Assembly: GCF_004118675.1 (NCBI RefSeq)
Contig: NZ_SDHZ01000001.1
Location: forward strand, 186,001-250,000
Reading direction: 5' to 3'
Origin: Filimonas effusa
GTDB taxonomy: Bacteria > Bacteroidota > Bacteroidia > Chitinophagales > Chitinophagaceae
Length of the DNA: 64,000 bases
The notes beneath the pieces were generated by a model. It worked only from the letters and a program-made list of their open reading frames with translations, was not told the origin of the DNA and ran no database searches. Positions 35,979-44,735 of the stretch are shown one piece after another (position 1 is the stretch's first letter; each line of letters opens with the position of its first letter). The position numbers were made by a program, and so were the translations under genes.

Positions 35979-38363
35979 TTACTTTCTCTTACGGCGAATG
36001 AGCAGGATGGCTGCGAAAGCTACCAGTATACCAGGCAGTACCCACAGGTAAATGATCTTCAGATAACTCACCTCGTCGGTGGTAACTTTTACAGCCTTGT
36101 CGTTTGTTTCGGCGCGATAGCTGTCAATCGGAAACTCTCCATAGGAAAGCCAGCTGAATATGCCTGTTGAAAAGAAAAAGTTGGAATTGCTGAAAGAACC
36201 ATTTCTCATAAAGTCTGCATCCCCGGTTATTATAATGCGCTGTTCCTTTCCATCTTTCTTCCTTGTTAGCGCGAGCGCGGCAGCAATAGGCCCTTTTATA
36301 TCACCGTCTTCTGCTGAGAAGGATACGGGGCTGAATCTTTGTCTTGGGTCTGTAGGAATAGACCCGCCGGCTGTTGCTATGCCGTCGGCAGGCCTTATAG
36401 TATTGGCTGATTCTGCATTAAACGGCTTCTTCCGGTTCCAGGTTTGTTTAGGATTACTCAATAGCAATGGTTCAATGATAAAATCGCCTCCCTGCTTATA
36501 GGTTAAACCCGATACGCCGGGCATCTGCATCAGATCGGCCAGGCTATCTGTCCGCATCTTTTCAATATAGCCGGAAAAGGAGCCCGCTTTGGCAGTGAAT
36601 AAAGGTTTTATCATGTCGGGAGCAAAGTCTTTATCAGACTCTATTAGTTTCCCTTCCATCTGTGCTACGCCAAGTTCATCAAGTAAAGGTTGCAACACTT
36701 CACGGCTCTCGGGTTCACAGGTGATAAGAAGGTTGCCCCCTTTGTTGATATACCGTATTATCCGCTCCAGTACAGCCGGCGTGAAGGCTAGCCTGGGATC
36801 GCCAATGACCAGTGTGTTAACACCATCCGGTACGTCACGACCTTCCAGGGAAACGGTGTCTACATCAAAGCCCTGGTTGATCAAAGCATACCGGAAGCCT
36901 TTGGCAGCGGCGATCTTATTGTACTCGCGTTCCGATTTTTTGAAAATATCTCTTTCCAGGTTGCCGGTAAGAAAGGCAATCCTCGGTAGTTTGGCCTGGA
37001 GCAATCGTTTGAATGCCGCTGCAACTTCCGTATCGCCTGGCCATACGAACTGGTCGTCGTAAATACGCAGGAAAGTACTTTTGTCTTTGTATTTCAGCTG
37101 CATTACAAAACGGTTTAATTCAGGTCTCAGGTCAATTATCTTACGGATCTCTTCCGGTGATAATACCTTTTTCATAGATACGCCATTGGGCTTCGTTACC
37201 TGGATGGCTATTTCTTTGAGTGTTTTCCCCGGGTAACTCCTTAAGGTACCCTGGTCGTCGATCGTACTGTCGTAATAATTGACTGCTTTATGTATGATAA
37301 TATTGTGATGTTCTTTAAATCGCGTATATCGTTCCCATGTTGAAGCCACTATATTGTAAGCGTTATCAAAGCCCATCATGGAAGCACCGCCAATTACATT
37401 GTTATAAGTATATACTTCCAACGGTTCTTTGCCCAGCTCTTTAACGATTTTTTGAACATTGGGAGCTACCGTGTTTTTCTGGTTGATTGTAGCATCATAG
37501 TACCCAATCATTCCGGGTAAGGCACCTATATAACCTGCCACAATACCTGTGACGATAACAGCGCTATACCTGCCTATTTTAACAATAGCTGGTTTGGATT
37601 CCATGCCGGACTTTATTTTATAGATACTTAGTCCCAGGAACATATAAATGATGGCAAGGAAATAAACGGTGTCTTTGGTTGTGATAAGGCCATTCAGCAT
37701 GTTTTCTGTCCGCCCCGACAGTGAAAGTAAATAGGTGATATCTCTCACGAAATCCATGCCCTGTCCAATAGTGCCTACATAATTCAGGAAAGCGATCATT
37801 ACAAAAGTGCATACTGCCGCTACCAGTTGGTAAGTGGTGAGACACGACATGAATAGTCCAATAGCCGAATAGGCGCATAACAGCAGGTAAAACCCCAGCA
37901 GGCCGGCCATCAGCATGCCTTTGTCTGGTGCTTGTATCTGAAAAATACCCGTGGTAATGAAAATACCAACGATAGCCAGCAGGAACAAACTATACAGCAT
38001 CATTGCGAGATATTTGCCCAGTATAATTTCCCGTACTTTGATGGGGGAGGAGTATAACAGCCGGATGGTGCCGCTGGAAGTTTCACGGCTTATCAGCCCC
38101 ATGGTAAGAAGTGGAATATACAGGTACAGGTTATTCATGATGCTTTTGAATAAGCCTCCTTTGCCGGTGAATACACGAGACATAAGCTCTTTAATGAAAT
38201 GGAGCCTGAAGCCGCCCATTTCCTGCTGTGAAGCTATGTTTTGAATTAAACCGAAATAAACTGTACCGCTCTGCACTAAAAATACAACCAGTACAAACCA
38301 GGCAATAGGCGAATAGAATAAGATGCGCAATTCTGTCCGCGCAACGCTTAATGTTGTTTTCAT
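35979..38363 (-). CDS. ABC transporter permease fused to auxiliary GldG-like domain (GldF-GldG type)
   Basis: A 794-residue fusion. Residues 1-240 are an ABC-2-type permease with about six transmembrane segments (GldF-like; SSGTIRLLYSSPIKVREIILGKY). Residues about 245-765 are a GldG-like ABC_transp_aux region with a large periplasmic part, including GVNTLVIGDPRLAFTPAVLERIIRYINKGGNLLI and the IIITGDADFMRNGSFSN segment. A final transmembrane helix with a basic end (IRRKRK) closes it. In Flavobacteria GldF and GldG are separate gliding/T9SS-related proteins; here they are one chain. Its ATG overlaps the preceding ATPase stop by one base. Confidence 0.85.
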   Translation of the reverse strand: MKTTLSVARTELRILFYSPIAWFVLVVFLVQSGTVYFGLIQNIASQQEMGGFRLHFIKELMSRVFTGKGGLFKSIMNNLYLYIPLLTMGLISRETSSGTIRLLYSSPIKVREIILGKYLAMMLYSLFLLAIVGIFITTGIFQIQAPDKGMLMAGLLGFYLLLCAYSAIGLFMSCLTTYQLVAAVCTFVMIAFLNYVGTIGQGMDFVRDITYLLSLSGRTENMLNGLITTKDTVYFLAIIYMFLGLSIYKIKSGMESKPAIVKIGRYSAVIVTGIVAGYIGALPGMIGYYDATINQKNTVAPNVQKIVKELGKEPLEVYTYNNVIGGASMMGFDNAYNIVASTWERYTRFKEHHNIIIHKAVNYYDSTIDDQGTLRSYPGKTLKEIAIQVTKPNGVSMKKVLSPEEIRKIIDLRPELNRFVMQLKYKDKSTFLRIYDDQFVWPGDTEVAAAFKRLLQAKLPRIAFLTGNLERDIFKKSEREYNKIAAAKGFRYALINQGFDVDTVSLEGRDVPDGVNTLVIGDPRLAFTPAVLERIIRYINKGGNLLITCEPESREVLQPLLDELGVAQMEGKLIESDKDFAPDMIKPLFTAKAGSFSGYIEKMRTDSLADLMQMPGVSGLTYKQGGDFIIEPLLLSNPKQTWNRKKPFNAESANTIRPADGIATAGGSIPTDPRQRFSPVSFSAEDGDIKGPIAAALALTRKKDGKEQRIIITGDADFMRNGSFSNSNFFFSTGIFSWLSYGEFPIDSYRAETNDKAVKVTTDEVSYLKIIYLWVLPGILVAFAAILLIRRKRK

Positions 38364-39298
38364 TAATGATGAGATTGAGGATTTTGACTGGATAATTGTT
38401 TGAATATTTCGTCGAGCGCACTTTTGTCGAGACTTATCTCCCTTAATCGCCAGCCTTTTTGAATACTAATGGCCACTACTTTCTCCGTGATATCCTGGTC
38501 CCCGTTGAAATGAACGCGAACCTGTCTTTCTGTTAGGAATGCTACCTTGGTAACGCCTGGTATTGCTGCCAGTTCGGCGGCAGATGGCGGGTTTTCCAGG
38601 TGTATCAGCATACTATGGGGTTCTACATAGTTGTTGAAAGCGTCCATGGTATCGGAGAACACGATCCGCCCGTTTTCTATCATTTTAATTTCCTTGCAAA
38701 GGATCTGTACTTCCGGTAATATATGCGACGAAAAGATGACGGCCCTGTCGGTGGCAATTTCTTTGATAAGCGATCTCACTTCAATGATCTGGTTGGGATC
38801 GAGACCATTGGTAGGCTCGTCAAGTACTACCAGTGCGGGGCGGTGAACAATAGCCTGTGCAATTCCCACACGCTGGCGATAGCCCCCTGATAGATTACTG
38901 ATCAAACGGTTACTGAAATGATCGATACCACAGCGTTCTTTGGCTTCTTTAACTGCGGGTTTCAGCTTTTCTTTCGGCACCTGGCGCAAGCCGGCGCAAT
39001 AACGCAGGTACTCGTCTACCGTGAGGTCCATATACAGGGGTGGCGTTTGTGGAAGAAAACCTATCTGCTGCTTAGCCAGTTCGGGCTGCTCACGAAGGTT
39101 GATGCCGTTGATAAAAACATTGCCTTCGGTTTGATTGAGTGCGCCGCAGAGAATATTCATGGTCGTTGATTTGCCTGCGCCATTGGAACCCAGCAAGCCC
39201 ACAATTCCCGTATTGCCAATCTCCATGTTGATATCACGGATGGCCCAGGCGCTGCTGTATTTGTGCGACAAATGTTCAAGTTTTACAATACTCTTCAT
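38363..39298 (-). CDS. ABC transporter ATP-binding protein (GldA-like)
   Basis: A 311-residue ATPase. Walker A is GLLGSNGAGKSTT (about 34-46), the signature is LSGGYRQRVGIAQA, Walker B is LVVLDEPTNGLDP, and the switch His is in SSHILPE. The C-terminal 80 residues form the extra domain seen in GldA/NatA-type ATPases of ABC-2 exporters. It is translationally coupled to the GldFG fusion. With the receptor genes upstream it may power export or envelope remodelling rather than uptake, since no periplasmic binding protein is present. Confidence 0.9.
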   Translation of the reverse strand: MKSIVKLEHLSHKYSSAWAIRDINMEIGNTGIVGLLGSNGAGKSTTMNILCGALNQTEGNVFINGINLREQPELAKQQIGFLPQTPPLYMDLTVDEYLRYCAGLRQVPKEKLKPAVKEAKERCGIDHFSNRLISNLSGGYRQRVGIAQAIVHRPALVVLDEPTNGLDPNQIIEVRSLIKEIATDRAVIFSSHILPEVQILCKEIKMIENGRIVFSDTMDAFNNYVEPHSMLIHLENPPSAAELAAIPGVTKVAFLTERQVRVHFNGDQDITEKVVAISIQKGWRLREISLDKSALDEIFKQLSSQNPQSHH

Positions 39299-39348
39299 TT
39301 TATGGATATATCTGTTTAATAACTGTCGGTTAATATAGACATGGCAAT

Positions 39349-39410
39349 AACAGGCAGGTGTATAACACCTGCTGTAAGCAGCTTGCTTAGGTGGCTTTAA
39401 CCTGCCTGTT
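39349..39410 (-). promoter_or_regulatory. Mutually exclusive hairpins between susD and the ABC genes
   Basis: AACAGGCAGGT (39349-39359) pairs perfectly with ACCTGCCTGTT (39400-39410). The same left arm can instead form GCAGGTGT (39354-39361) with ACACCTGC (39365-39372), an 8-bp stem with a 3-base loop. No U-tract follows on the minus strand. Alternative folds at an operon junction suggest RNA processing or attenuation that sets the receptor to ABC ratio. Confidence 0.45.
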
Positions 39411-39427
39411 ACCGGTAAATAGTTTGC

Positions 39428-40882
39428 CTAGGGGTTATTTACAATGTCGGGGTTCGCATCTGTGACATTCCTTGGGATTTTTAAAACAAGACGTTCAGGA
39501 AGTTTTAGCTGGTAGGTAGCGGTGGTGCCATCTGCATTGTACATGGTATGAGTATAGCTTTCTCCTGCAAACAGCGGATCGGCTGCAAGCCGGCGCATAT
39601 CGAACCAGCGGTAACCTTCCATTGCAAATTCGCGGGTACGCTCATCTACGATGAATTTGATGAGGGCAGCCTGGTTGCCGGCTACGGGCGCAGGCACTGT
39701 TGCGTCCGCAACAGGCATCCTGTTTTTACGAAGTGTTTCCACAGCCGTAACTGCTCCACTCAAATCATTCAGCCTTGCCTTGCATTCTGCCTGTAATAAG
39801 TATAATTCCGGTAGCTGTAAGCCGTACCGGGAATAGCTTACACCATACTTACGCAGCCTGCCGTTGACGTTGACTGTAAAATCAGGGTTCCTGTTTGTAT
39901 AAAATAATAACCGGAAGTCGCCGGGGCTGTATAATGCCGCAGCCCTGGCGCTGAGTACCAGCCCGTAGCTGCTGATCTTGTTATAAAATCCGCTGTTGAA
40001 AACTTTTGATAATACGGCTTCTTTAAGATTGTTCATGTCCTGCCCCGGTGAGTTGGGGCCCGACATGTTGTTGATGGGCATAAAGGAGCCATTGGGCGCA
40101 AGCGTTTCATTGTAGTTGTATAGTATGGTTTGCCCGTTGGCTGTTACATCTTCCAGGGCTGCATTCAGCAAAGGGAGCGCGTCGTTATACCTGCCCATGA
40201 ACAGGTATACTTTGCCAAGTATTCCTTCTACCGCAGGCCTGGACATGCGTGTTACAAAGGGTTGTATCCTGGGGATAGCAGCAAGCGCTTCTGTAAGATC
40301 TTTTATGATCATATCATAGGTTTGCTGTAATGTGCCTCTTGGGAATGAACTTTGGTTTACATCGGGCTGCGTAGTGTACCAGAAGCCGGGATCAGATGAG
40401 GCGGTTGAAGCATTATACGGCTTGCAATAGTAGTTGGCCATGTTGAAATGTGTCCAGGCACGGGTAGCCAGTGCTTCGGCACGTATTGCTTTCTTTTGCG
40501 CTTCTGTTCCTTCCGTGGAATTCATCACTTCATTAATGATCTTATTAAGGGTGTACACTCGTGTCGAGTGATCCTGCAGCGCTCCCGCTACCTGGTCGGG
40601 AGTGGCGTAAATAGTATCCTTCCATTGGAATAAAGGGACCCGGAATATATCCCTGTTGATAAAATACTGCGTTTCTGCTGCAACGTCGTCACCCATCAGC
40701 ATAGGCTCCTGCCAGCCGCCATCATAGTTGTTCAGGTAAAAGGCCGGATCATTCATCAGTTTACTGTAATCGTCGGTTGTTTTAGCAACCAGGTTGCCCA
40801 GCGGCACTACCTCCAGCCAGCTTTTTTTACATGAAGAAAACAGGAACAGTATGAATAAGGAAGAAAGAATGAAATTCTTCAT
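39428..40882 (-). CDS. SusD/RagB-family nutrient-binding lipoprotein
   Basis: A 484-residue lipoprotein with lipobox FSSC (C18). SusD features are visible: ALATRAWTHFNMANYYCKPY in the TPR region and the C-terminal DERTREFAMEGYRWFDMRRLA. It lies 19 bases after the STN-SusC gene and is its lid. It is more diverged from the canonical starch SusD at 25929 than expected for a shared substrate. Flanking genes (M16 peptidase, no glycosidases) point to a peptide or other non-glycan ligand. Confidence 0.9.
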   Translation of the reverse strand: MKNFILSSLFILFLFSSCKKSWLEVVPLGNLVAKTTDDYSKLMNDPAFYLNNYDGGWQEPMLMGDDVAAETQYFINRDIFRVPLFQWKDTIYATPDQVAGALQDHSTRVYTLNKIINEVMNSTEGTEAQKKAIRAEALATRAWTHFNMANYYCKPYNASTASSDPGFWYTTQPDVNQSSFPRGTLQQTYDMIIKDLTEALAAIPRIQPFVTRMSRPAVEGILGKVYLFMGRYNDALPLLNAALEDVTANGQTILYNYNETLAPNGSFMPINNMSGPNSPGQDMNNLKEAVLSKVFNSGFYNKISSYGLVLSARAAALYSPGDFRLLFYTNRNPDFTVNVNGRLRKYGVSYSRYGLQLPELYLLQAECKARLNDLSGAVTAVETLRKNRMPVADATVPAPVAGNQAALIKFIVDERTREFAMEGYRWFDMRRLAADPLFAGESYTHTMYNADGTTATYQLKLPERLVLKIPRNVTDANPDIVNNP

Positions 40883-40901
40883 TGTTGTAAATTTTAGATA
40901 A

Positions 40902-43900
40902 CTAAAATGTAAGATTTATACCCAGGCTATAATTGTGAGCAGGTAAGCCTGTTGACCTGTCAGGATCTATACCCTTGTTATTCTTTGCCCACAGCAGGAA
41001 ATTGGTGGCTTGCCCGTATATGCGCAGACTTTGTATCTGCAGCCGCCTGAGCAGCACCGAAGGCAGGTCGTAGCCTAATGTGATATCTCTTATTTTCAGG
41101 AAAGAAGCGCTGATCACAGTTACATCTCCTTTTGTATAATAGTCGATGTTTCTCCGTGAGTAACTTACGCCCTCATTGGCTACAAAAGAAGGGATGTCGG
41201 TAGTTGCCTCATCTCCCGGATGTTTCCATCTTTTTGTGAAATAAACAGAATAGTTCGAGTTGGTGAAACTGGGATTGGATGCCAGTCGTCCTGTATAAAA
41301 ACTGTTCAAGACATTGCGCATTACACCACCCAGGCTGTAAACCGTATTAATGGTCATGGATATACCTTTGTAGGAAAGCGTATTGGTTAACCCTCCGCTA
41401 TAAGGAGCCCGGCTTGTGCCCATATAATAAACATCATCGATCGTTGCTACAGATGGATTTTTGCTTACTGTTTTGTCTGCCAGCTCTATCTGCGGATCTC
41501 CCATGTCGTCCAGCCCGGCGTAACGGTAGGCAAATACCGGCGACATACTGTAGCCGGCAGCATAACTGCCCGATATCCTGAAACTGGCGGTGTTCATGAA
41601 TGCCGCTGCTTTCGTATACGATACCAGTTTGTTTTTATTATATGCCAACGTTAATGAAGTACTCCAATTGAAGTCTTTGGTTCTTATATTCTGACTGGTC
41701 AGCGAAACTTCGATGCCTTTATTCACCATTTTGCCAATGTTGCCTGTTACGGTGGAAACGCCTGTTAATGGGTTTGACGGGCTGGTTCCTATAAGATCGG
41801 TAGTCACTTTATGATAATAATTGATACCACCGGAAAGCCGCCTGTTAAGAATAGAAAAGTCCAGTCCCAGGTTTATAGTTGCTGAATTCTCCCATACCAG
41901 CTTGTTGTTGGCAACCTGGCTTACGGTGTAAGCGTCACCTGCGGCCAATGGCGTTCGGTCCGAAGGTACAATAGCTCTTAGTACATCGTACTGATACGAT
42001 CCGGCGGCATAGGGTGAATTTCCTGTAATACCATAGGTGGCTCTTATACCAAGGTCATCCACCCATTTAACAGCTTTCATAAAGTTTTCCCTGCTTATCT
42101 GCCATTTGGTACCCACGCTCCATACCGGTTTGTTTTGTGTACTTACATCACTGCCGAACATATTGCTGTGATCTCTCCTCCAACTGCCGTCAATGCTGTA
42201 TTTGTGATCAATGGTATAATTGGCTATCACGGAATAGGAATTGAACCGGCTGTAAGTCTCCATCAGGCTGTAAGGGTTGCCCCAATAATAGCCATAGCCG
42301 GGAACGGTACCTGGTATCCCGTTTCTCATATTTATGATGTCGAGTGTGGCATAGGTACCCAGTGCTTCATTATATCCTTCCACCATATTGCTGGTACGCA
42401 TGCCATAGGTTTCGTCTGCTGCCTGACCTGCCTGTACCGACAAATGATCACGTCCGTGGCGCAGGTTGGTTTCGAACACCAGTTGGTTACGGATGGTATA
42501 ATTGCGCTGGTCATTGGTGCCGGTCATATAGGCGCCCCCAGTAGTTGGGTAATAATAAGTAGGTAAGCCGCCGGTAGCAGAAGGTACTGTAAGGTCAACT
42601 ATGGTTTTGCGTAGTGCCAGTGCTTTATTGTCTGTATAGTTTTTGGTAGTGCCCGGTGCTTTCACATAGCCGTAGGTGCCCATGAAGCTTAGACCTTTTA
42701 AGAGTTTAACCGTAACATTGGCAGTAACATTCATATGCAGGTTATTCCTGCTTGAATGTGCCAGGTTTAATTCGTCGAGCGGGTAATAATCCAGATTGAT
42801 AAGGCTCCTGTTTTGATAATCCAGCCGCAAGGAGTCGTTATACCTGTCTACCAGGTAATTGACAGGCAGGCTTTTCCCGGAGGCATCCTTAAACAACTGG
42901 TATGGAATAAAGTCGTTGCTGATTGTGATAGCGTTTTTACCGCTGTTCACCCTGTTGATGAGCGAGGTGCTGACAGATACCTTGACCTTGTTGCCTGCGT
43001 TTATATCCTGGCGGAAATTGAGTTTGTAGGACTGGTTTTTCTCGCCGGGTATATTCGACTGTTCACCTGTATAAGCCAGTGAGCCATAAAATGAATAAAC
43101 ATCGTTTCCGCCTGAAGCAGAGATGGTATGGTTGGTAGTGAAAGCGGGCCGGAACCAGAGATCTTTTATCTGGCCAAGATTGTCAATAGAAGCCAGGCTG
43201 TCCAGGCGCCTGTTGGCCTCCTCCTTGCTGATGATGCCACGATATTCATCATATAATACCTGGTCGTGCGGTGCTACTACCGAATACGTCATGGCAGGCC
43301 ATGGATTGGTTTCAGGATCAAAAACTTCCCTGGCAGCCTGAATGTATTCACGGCTATTCATAGTTCTCTGGTAATTGAAGTCTGGCTTGCCGCTGTAATT
43401 GATAAAGCCATTATAACTTACCGTCAGCCGCTGGTTCTTTGATCCCGACCGGGTGGTGATCACGATCACGCCGTTGGCGGCCCTGGAGCCCCAGATGGCT
43501 GCTGCCGCTGCATCTTTCAGTACGGTGATATCTTCAATATCGTCAGGGTTAACAGAGCTGAAATCCGATACCGGGATGCCATTTACTACATACAATGGTT
43601 CAGAGGAAAGGCTAACAGTGGAAACACCCCTGACCAGGCTTTTCCTGGTAGATACGGCATTGTTATAATTGATACTATACGCCGACATGCCGCTGTTGCC
43701 AGGGGCAACCTGTAATCCGGCTACCTGTCCTTCCAGGCGTGCTACAATATCCATGGTTGATACACGGGCTCTCACTATTTGCATGTCCGGCTTTTCAAAT
43801 GCTCCGGAAGCTCTTTCTTTGTTCAATACCTGGTAGCCTGTATTTACCTGTATTGCTATTTCATTCAAAACGGCTACTTTGTTCCTGGCTACGACAGTGA

Positions 43901-44621
43901 TGAAATTTTGTCCGCTGATTTCCATTTCCACTGGTTCTATATTCACTGCACTGATCAATAGAATTGCATTGGGATCTGCACCCGGTAAAACAAATTCGCC
44001 ATTATCATTTGTTACGGTAGCCCTGGATATAATAGAGCCTGTTTTCGATCTTACCCTTACTAATGCGCCTGATACAGGTCTGCCAGATGCATCTGTTAGC
44101 CTGCCCCGGATATCTCCGGGAGGTGTAGCTGCCTCCGGTGGCAGCAGGCTTAAAGCAGGCGCCGCCGTTTTTTTATAAATAATGATAACATTCTTTTTGA
44201 TAGTATAGGCCAGGCCTTTGGGGGTAAGACATTGGTCCAGTACTTCGGTAATGGATGTTTCCTTTACATTCAGATTCATACGCCCGGCCTTTTCAACCAG
44301 CGCATTGTCTATCATAAATTCATAACCTGTTTGTTTTTTGATGATCTCACACACCTGCTTCAGGCTGAGATCTTTTCCCGAAACCGTCACCCGTTGCGCA
44401 AGGGTCCTGGCAGAGAGATGAAGTGAAAAAACAAACATGAAAAAAGCAGTTAGTTTCATGATGCGTATTATTTGTTTTACACATCGGGCTTTCTCAGGCC
44501 CGTCAATAAGCAGTAGCATTGGCTTCCGCCCGGGTAAGGCATGGCCAGGTACAAGTAAATTCATACTTTTGTACAGTTTTGGATTTTTACGATAATTGAT
44601 TTTCGAACGAAGTTGATCCAT
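40902..44621 (-). CDS. SusC/RagA TonB-dependent receptor with N-terminal STN signalling domain
   Basis: About 1239 residues. After an N-terminal extension and signal peptide (around 55-78 in this numbering) comes an STN domain (about 80-145; LKQVCEIIKKQTGYEF to GLAYTIKKNVIIIYKK) that contacts the FecR anti-sigma factor. A CarboxypepD_reg domain (about 165-245), the plug (YVVNGIPVSDFSSVNPDDIEDITVLKDAAAAAIWGS split across motifs) and the barrel follow, ending in YSLGINLTF. Possible starts are 44621, 44564 (MNLLVPGH) and 44459 (MKLTAFF); the outer one is given, but 44564 fits the predicted antisense RNA better. It is coupled to SusD 19 bases downstream. Confidence 0.9.
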   Translation of the reverse strand: MDQLRSKINYRKNPKLYKSMNLLVPGHALPGRKPMLLLIDGPEKARCVKQIIRIMKLTAFFMFVFSLHLSARTLAQRVTVSGKDLSLKQVCEIIKKQTGYEFMIDNALVEKAGRMNLNVKETSITEVLDQCLTPKGLAYTIKKNVIIIYKKTAAPALSLLPPEAATPPGDIRGRLTDASGRPVSGALVRVRSKTGSIISRATVTNDNGEFVLPGADPNAILLISAVNIEPVEMEISGQNFITVVARNKVAVLNEIAIQVNTGYQVLNKERASGAFEKPDMQIVRARVSTMDIVARLEGQVAGLQVAPGNSGMSAYSINYNNAVSTRKSLVRGVSTVSLSSEPLYVVNGIPVSDFSSVNPDDIEDITVLKDAAAAAIWGSRAANGVIVITTRSGSKNQRLTVSYNGFINYSGKPDFNYQRTMNSREYIQAAREVFDPETNPWPAMTYSVVAPHDQVLYDEYRGIISKEEANRRLDSLASIDNLGQIKDLWFRPAFTTNHTISASGGNDVYSFYGSLAYTGEQSNIPGEKNQSYKLNFRQDINAGNKVKVSVSTSLINRVNSGKNAITISNDFIPYQLFKDASGKSLPVNYLVDRYNDSLRLDYQNRSLINLDYYPLDELNLAHSSRNNLHMNVTANVTVKLLKGLSFMGTYGYVKAPGTTKNYTDNKALALRKTIVDLTVPSATGGLPTYYYPTTGGAYMTGTNDQRNYTIRNQLVFETNLRHGRDHLSVQAGQAADETYGMRTSNMVEGYNEALGTYATLDIINMRNGIPGTVPGYGYYWGNPYSLMETYSRFNSYSVIANYTIDHKYSIDGSWRRDHSNMFGSDVSTQNKPVWSVGTKWQISRENFMKAVKWVDDLGIRATYGITGNSPYAAGSYQYDVLRAIVPSDRTPLAAGDAYTVSQVANNKLVWENSATINLGLDFSILNRRLSGGINYYHKVTTDLIGTSPSNPLTGVSTVTGNIGKMVNKGIEVSLTSQNIRTKDFNWSTSLTLAYNKNKLVSYTKAAAFMNTASFRISGSYAAGYSMSPVFAYRYAGLDDMGDPQIELADKTVSKNPSVATIDDVYYMGTSRAPYSGGLTNTLSYKGISMTINTVYSLGGVMRNVLNSFYTGRLASNPSFTNSNYSVYFTKRWKHPGDEATTDIPSFVANEGVSYSRRNIDYYTKGDVTVISASFLKIRDITLGYDLPSVLLRRLQIQSLRIYGQATNFLLWAKNNKGIDPDRSTGLPAHNYSLGINLTF

Positions 44622-44670
44622 CGGTAATCCAGATCTTCCGGGCGCTGAGTACGAGTCAGTGCCCTTTTTT
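44564..44670 (+). ncRNA. Candidate cis-antisense small RNA at the 5' end of susC (DonS-like)
   Basis: On the strand opposite susC, a perfect -7 box TACTTTTG lies at 44564-44571, and 69 bases on starts an intrinsic terminator (44640-44670). A transcript of roughly 90 bases (about 44578-44670) would be antisense to the susC leader and start region. In Bacteroides, DonS-type RNAs of similar size and position repress glycan loci. No -33 TTTG is seen. Existence is inferred. Confidence 0.45.
44640..44670 (+). terminator. Plus-strand intrinsic terminator between FecR and susC genes
   Basis: GGGCGCTGA (44640-44648) pairs with TCAGTGCCC (44656-44664), including one G.U pair that exists only in plus-strand RNA, and is followed by six T (44665-44670). 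All neighbouring genes are on the minus strand, so it must serve an antisense transcript or be fortuitous. Confidence 0.6.
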
Positions 44671-44735
44671 ATACAGGATGCCGGCCGAAATTTGTCTAGC
44701 TTTTCATCATATGCAATTGTATTGGTATTGGTGAA

